NCBI GenBank assembly: GCA_964476515.1
Contig: CAYZAY010000125.1
Location: forward strand, 1-5,282
From: JASMHC01 sp964476515
GTDB lineage: Bacteria; Pseudomonadota; Alphaproteobacteria; Rhodobacterales; Rhodobacteraceae
DNA: 5,282 nucleotides
Direction: 5' to 3'
Shown: one piece after another, positions 4,633-5,282 of the stretch
Layout of the letters: every line of letters starts with the position of its first letter
How positions within the stretch are numbered: the first letter of the stretch is position 1
Notes under the pieces: model-generated
The model's database searches: none
What the model was told of the DNA's origin: nothing
The model's input: the letters and a program-made list of their open reading frames with translations, nothing else
Made by a program: the position numbers and the translations under genes

Positions 4633-5282
4633 CTAAGTACTTTTCCTGCGGATCTCTTGAAAACCGGTGTTTATGATTGGATTTTCGATTTTTCCACCTG
4701 CAAGCCTGGCTGCGATCAGTGCAGCAGCTTCGGTCCCAATTCGGTCACCATGAGGCTTAATAGTGGACAGGGGCGGATTGCAGGCCGCCGCAAAGGAAAG
4801 ATCGCCAAACCCGATTATCGCGGCTTGCTTCGGTATTTCCACTTTCCGACGCTGAAGTTCAAAAATCGCTCCAAGCGCTACCCAGTCATTTGAACATCCG
4901 ATACCTATGTTCTGAGGGTCTGCTATGTCGTCGAAAAGTTCAGCAACCAACTGGCTGCCGCTTGTTGCCGTTGCTTCAGCCGGACTATTCAGATGGCGAA
5001 CAGGTATGCCGTGCTTACTTGCTGTCTCGGTAAATCCCAGGGCGCGCTTGGCTGCTCGAAAGTCCTCGTAAATTCTGCCGGACAGGTAGACAAGGGACTC
5101 CCGCCCTTGTTCGATTAGGTGAAGCGCTGCCTTTGCGCCGGCTGCGTAATGATCAAACCCCGCGGCCATATCAATCGGTTCTTGATCGCCGAGTTCCCAA
5201 ATTTGGACAACAGGAACATTTGAGGCCTGAAGTGTCCGGGATCAGCGCTTATGGGTCCAAATAGGTTAATTTGATAAGAGAG
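4633..5282 (-). CDS. LacI-family transcriptional regulator, C-terminal effector domain (truncated, probable frameshift)
   Basis: This is the periplasmic-binding-protein-like effector domain of a LacI/GalR regulator; the N-terminal helix-turn-helix lies beyond the window. The conserved run is VPVVQIWELGDQEPIDMAAGFDHYAAGAKAALHLIEQG, then LVYLSGR, GCSNDWVALGAIFELQR, IIGFGDLSFAAACNPPLSTIKP and IGTEAAALIAARLAGG, ending at TAG 4633-4635. The style (VVQIWEL, IDM, FGDL) resembles the gluconate-type GntR group within the LacI family. The ATG at 5169 is internal to a conserved segment and is not the start. The frame stays open upstream to a TGA at 5242-5244. From there to the window edge a neighbouring frame reads INLFGPISADP, which fits the expected preceding strand, so a one-base loss near the CCC at 5238-5240 is likely. 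It is convergent with comE; its targets are not in view. Confidence 0.85.

Noticed and set aside
5167..5169. ATG at 5169 as the start of the LacI-type gene
   Set aside because: Conserved family sequence (VPVVQIWELGDQEPID) continues upstream of it in the same frame, so the methionine is internal.
1..5282. CRISPR arrays, insertion sequences, tRNA or rRNA genes
   Set aside because: I saw no spaced repeats, terminal inverted repeats with a transposase, or tRNA-like cloverleaf in the window. The only exact repeat noted is the 17-bp pair at the gap.

Overview
The window looks like chromosomal DNA from an alphaproteobacterium, most likely a marine Rhodobacterales (roseobacter-type) organism. The reasons are the co-occurrence of a split sulfopyruvate decarboxylase (comD/comE) with an (S)-sulfolactate dehydrogenase of the SerA type, and the general character of the proteins; this placement is inference. 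G+C is roughly one half by eye. The sequence is a draft: there is a 10-N scaffold gap inside comE and there are two apparent frameshifts, so some oddities are probably assembly or base-call errors.

Layout, left to right. (1) 1-432, minus: the first 144 residues of a catalase-peroxidase (KatG), cut by the window edge. (2) 590-1580, minus: a Gfo/Idh/MocA oxidoreductase whose last ~40 codons lie in another frame. (3) 1654-2355, minus: a GntR/HutC-type regulator with a UTRA effector domain, starting at TTG behind a near-perfect Shine-Dalgarno. (4) 2356-2475: a divergent control region holding a long AT-rich dyad with TTGTAT/ATACAA ends. (5) 2476-3402, 3459-3965 and 3962-4576, plus: slcC, comD and comE as one transcription unit. 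(6) 4587-4616: a hairpin between convergent genes. (7) 4633-5282, minus: the effector-binding part of a LacI-family regulator, truncated by the window edge and apparently frameshifted near it.

How they work together: SlcC would oxidise (S)-3-sulfolactate to 3-sulfopyruvate, and ComDE would decarboxylate that with thiamine diphosphate to sulfoacetaldehyde and CO2. Sulfoacetaldehyde acetyltransferase (Xsc), phosphate acetyltransferase and a sulfolactate transporter, needed to complete catabolism, are not in the window and must be elsewhere. The divergent GntR protein and the dyad between it and slcC form a plausible local switch. The Gfo/Idh/MocA gene lies 73 nt downstream of gntR and is probably co-transcribed with it; its substrate is unknown.

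The clearest non-obvious observation is at the N gap. The 17 bases before the Ns recur 60 bp downstream, and the 33 bases between the Ns and the second copy encode a piece of a histidine-kinase ATP-binding motif, not ComE. This looks like a chimeric contig end. Removing 60 bp restores an uninterrupted, normal-length ComE.
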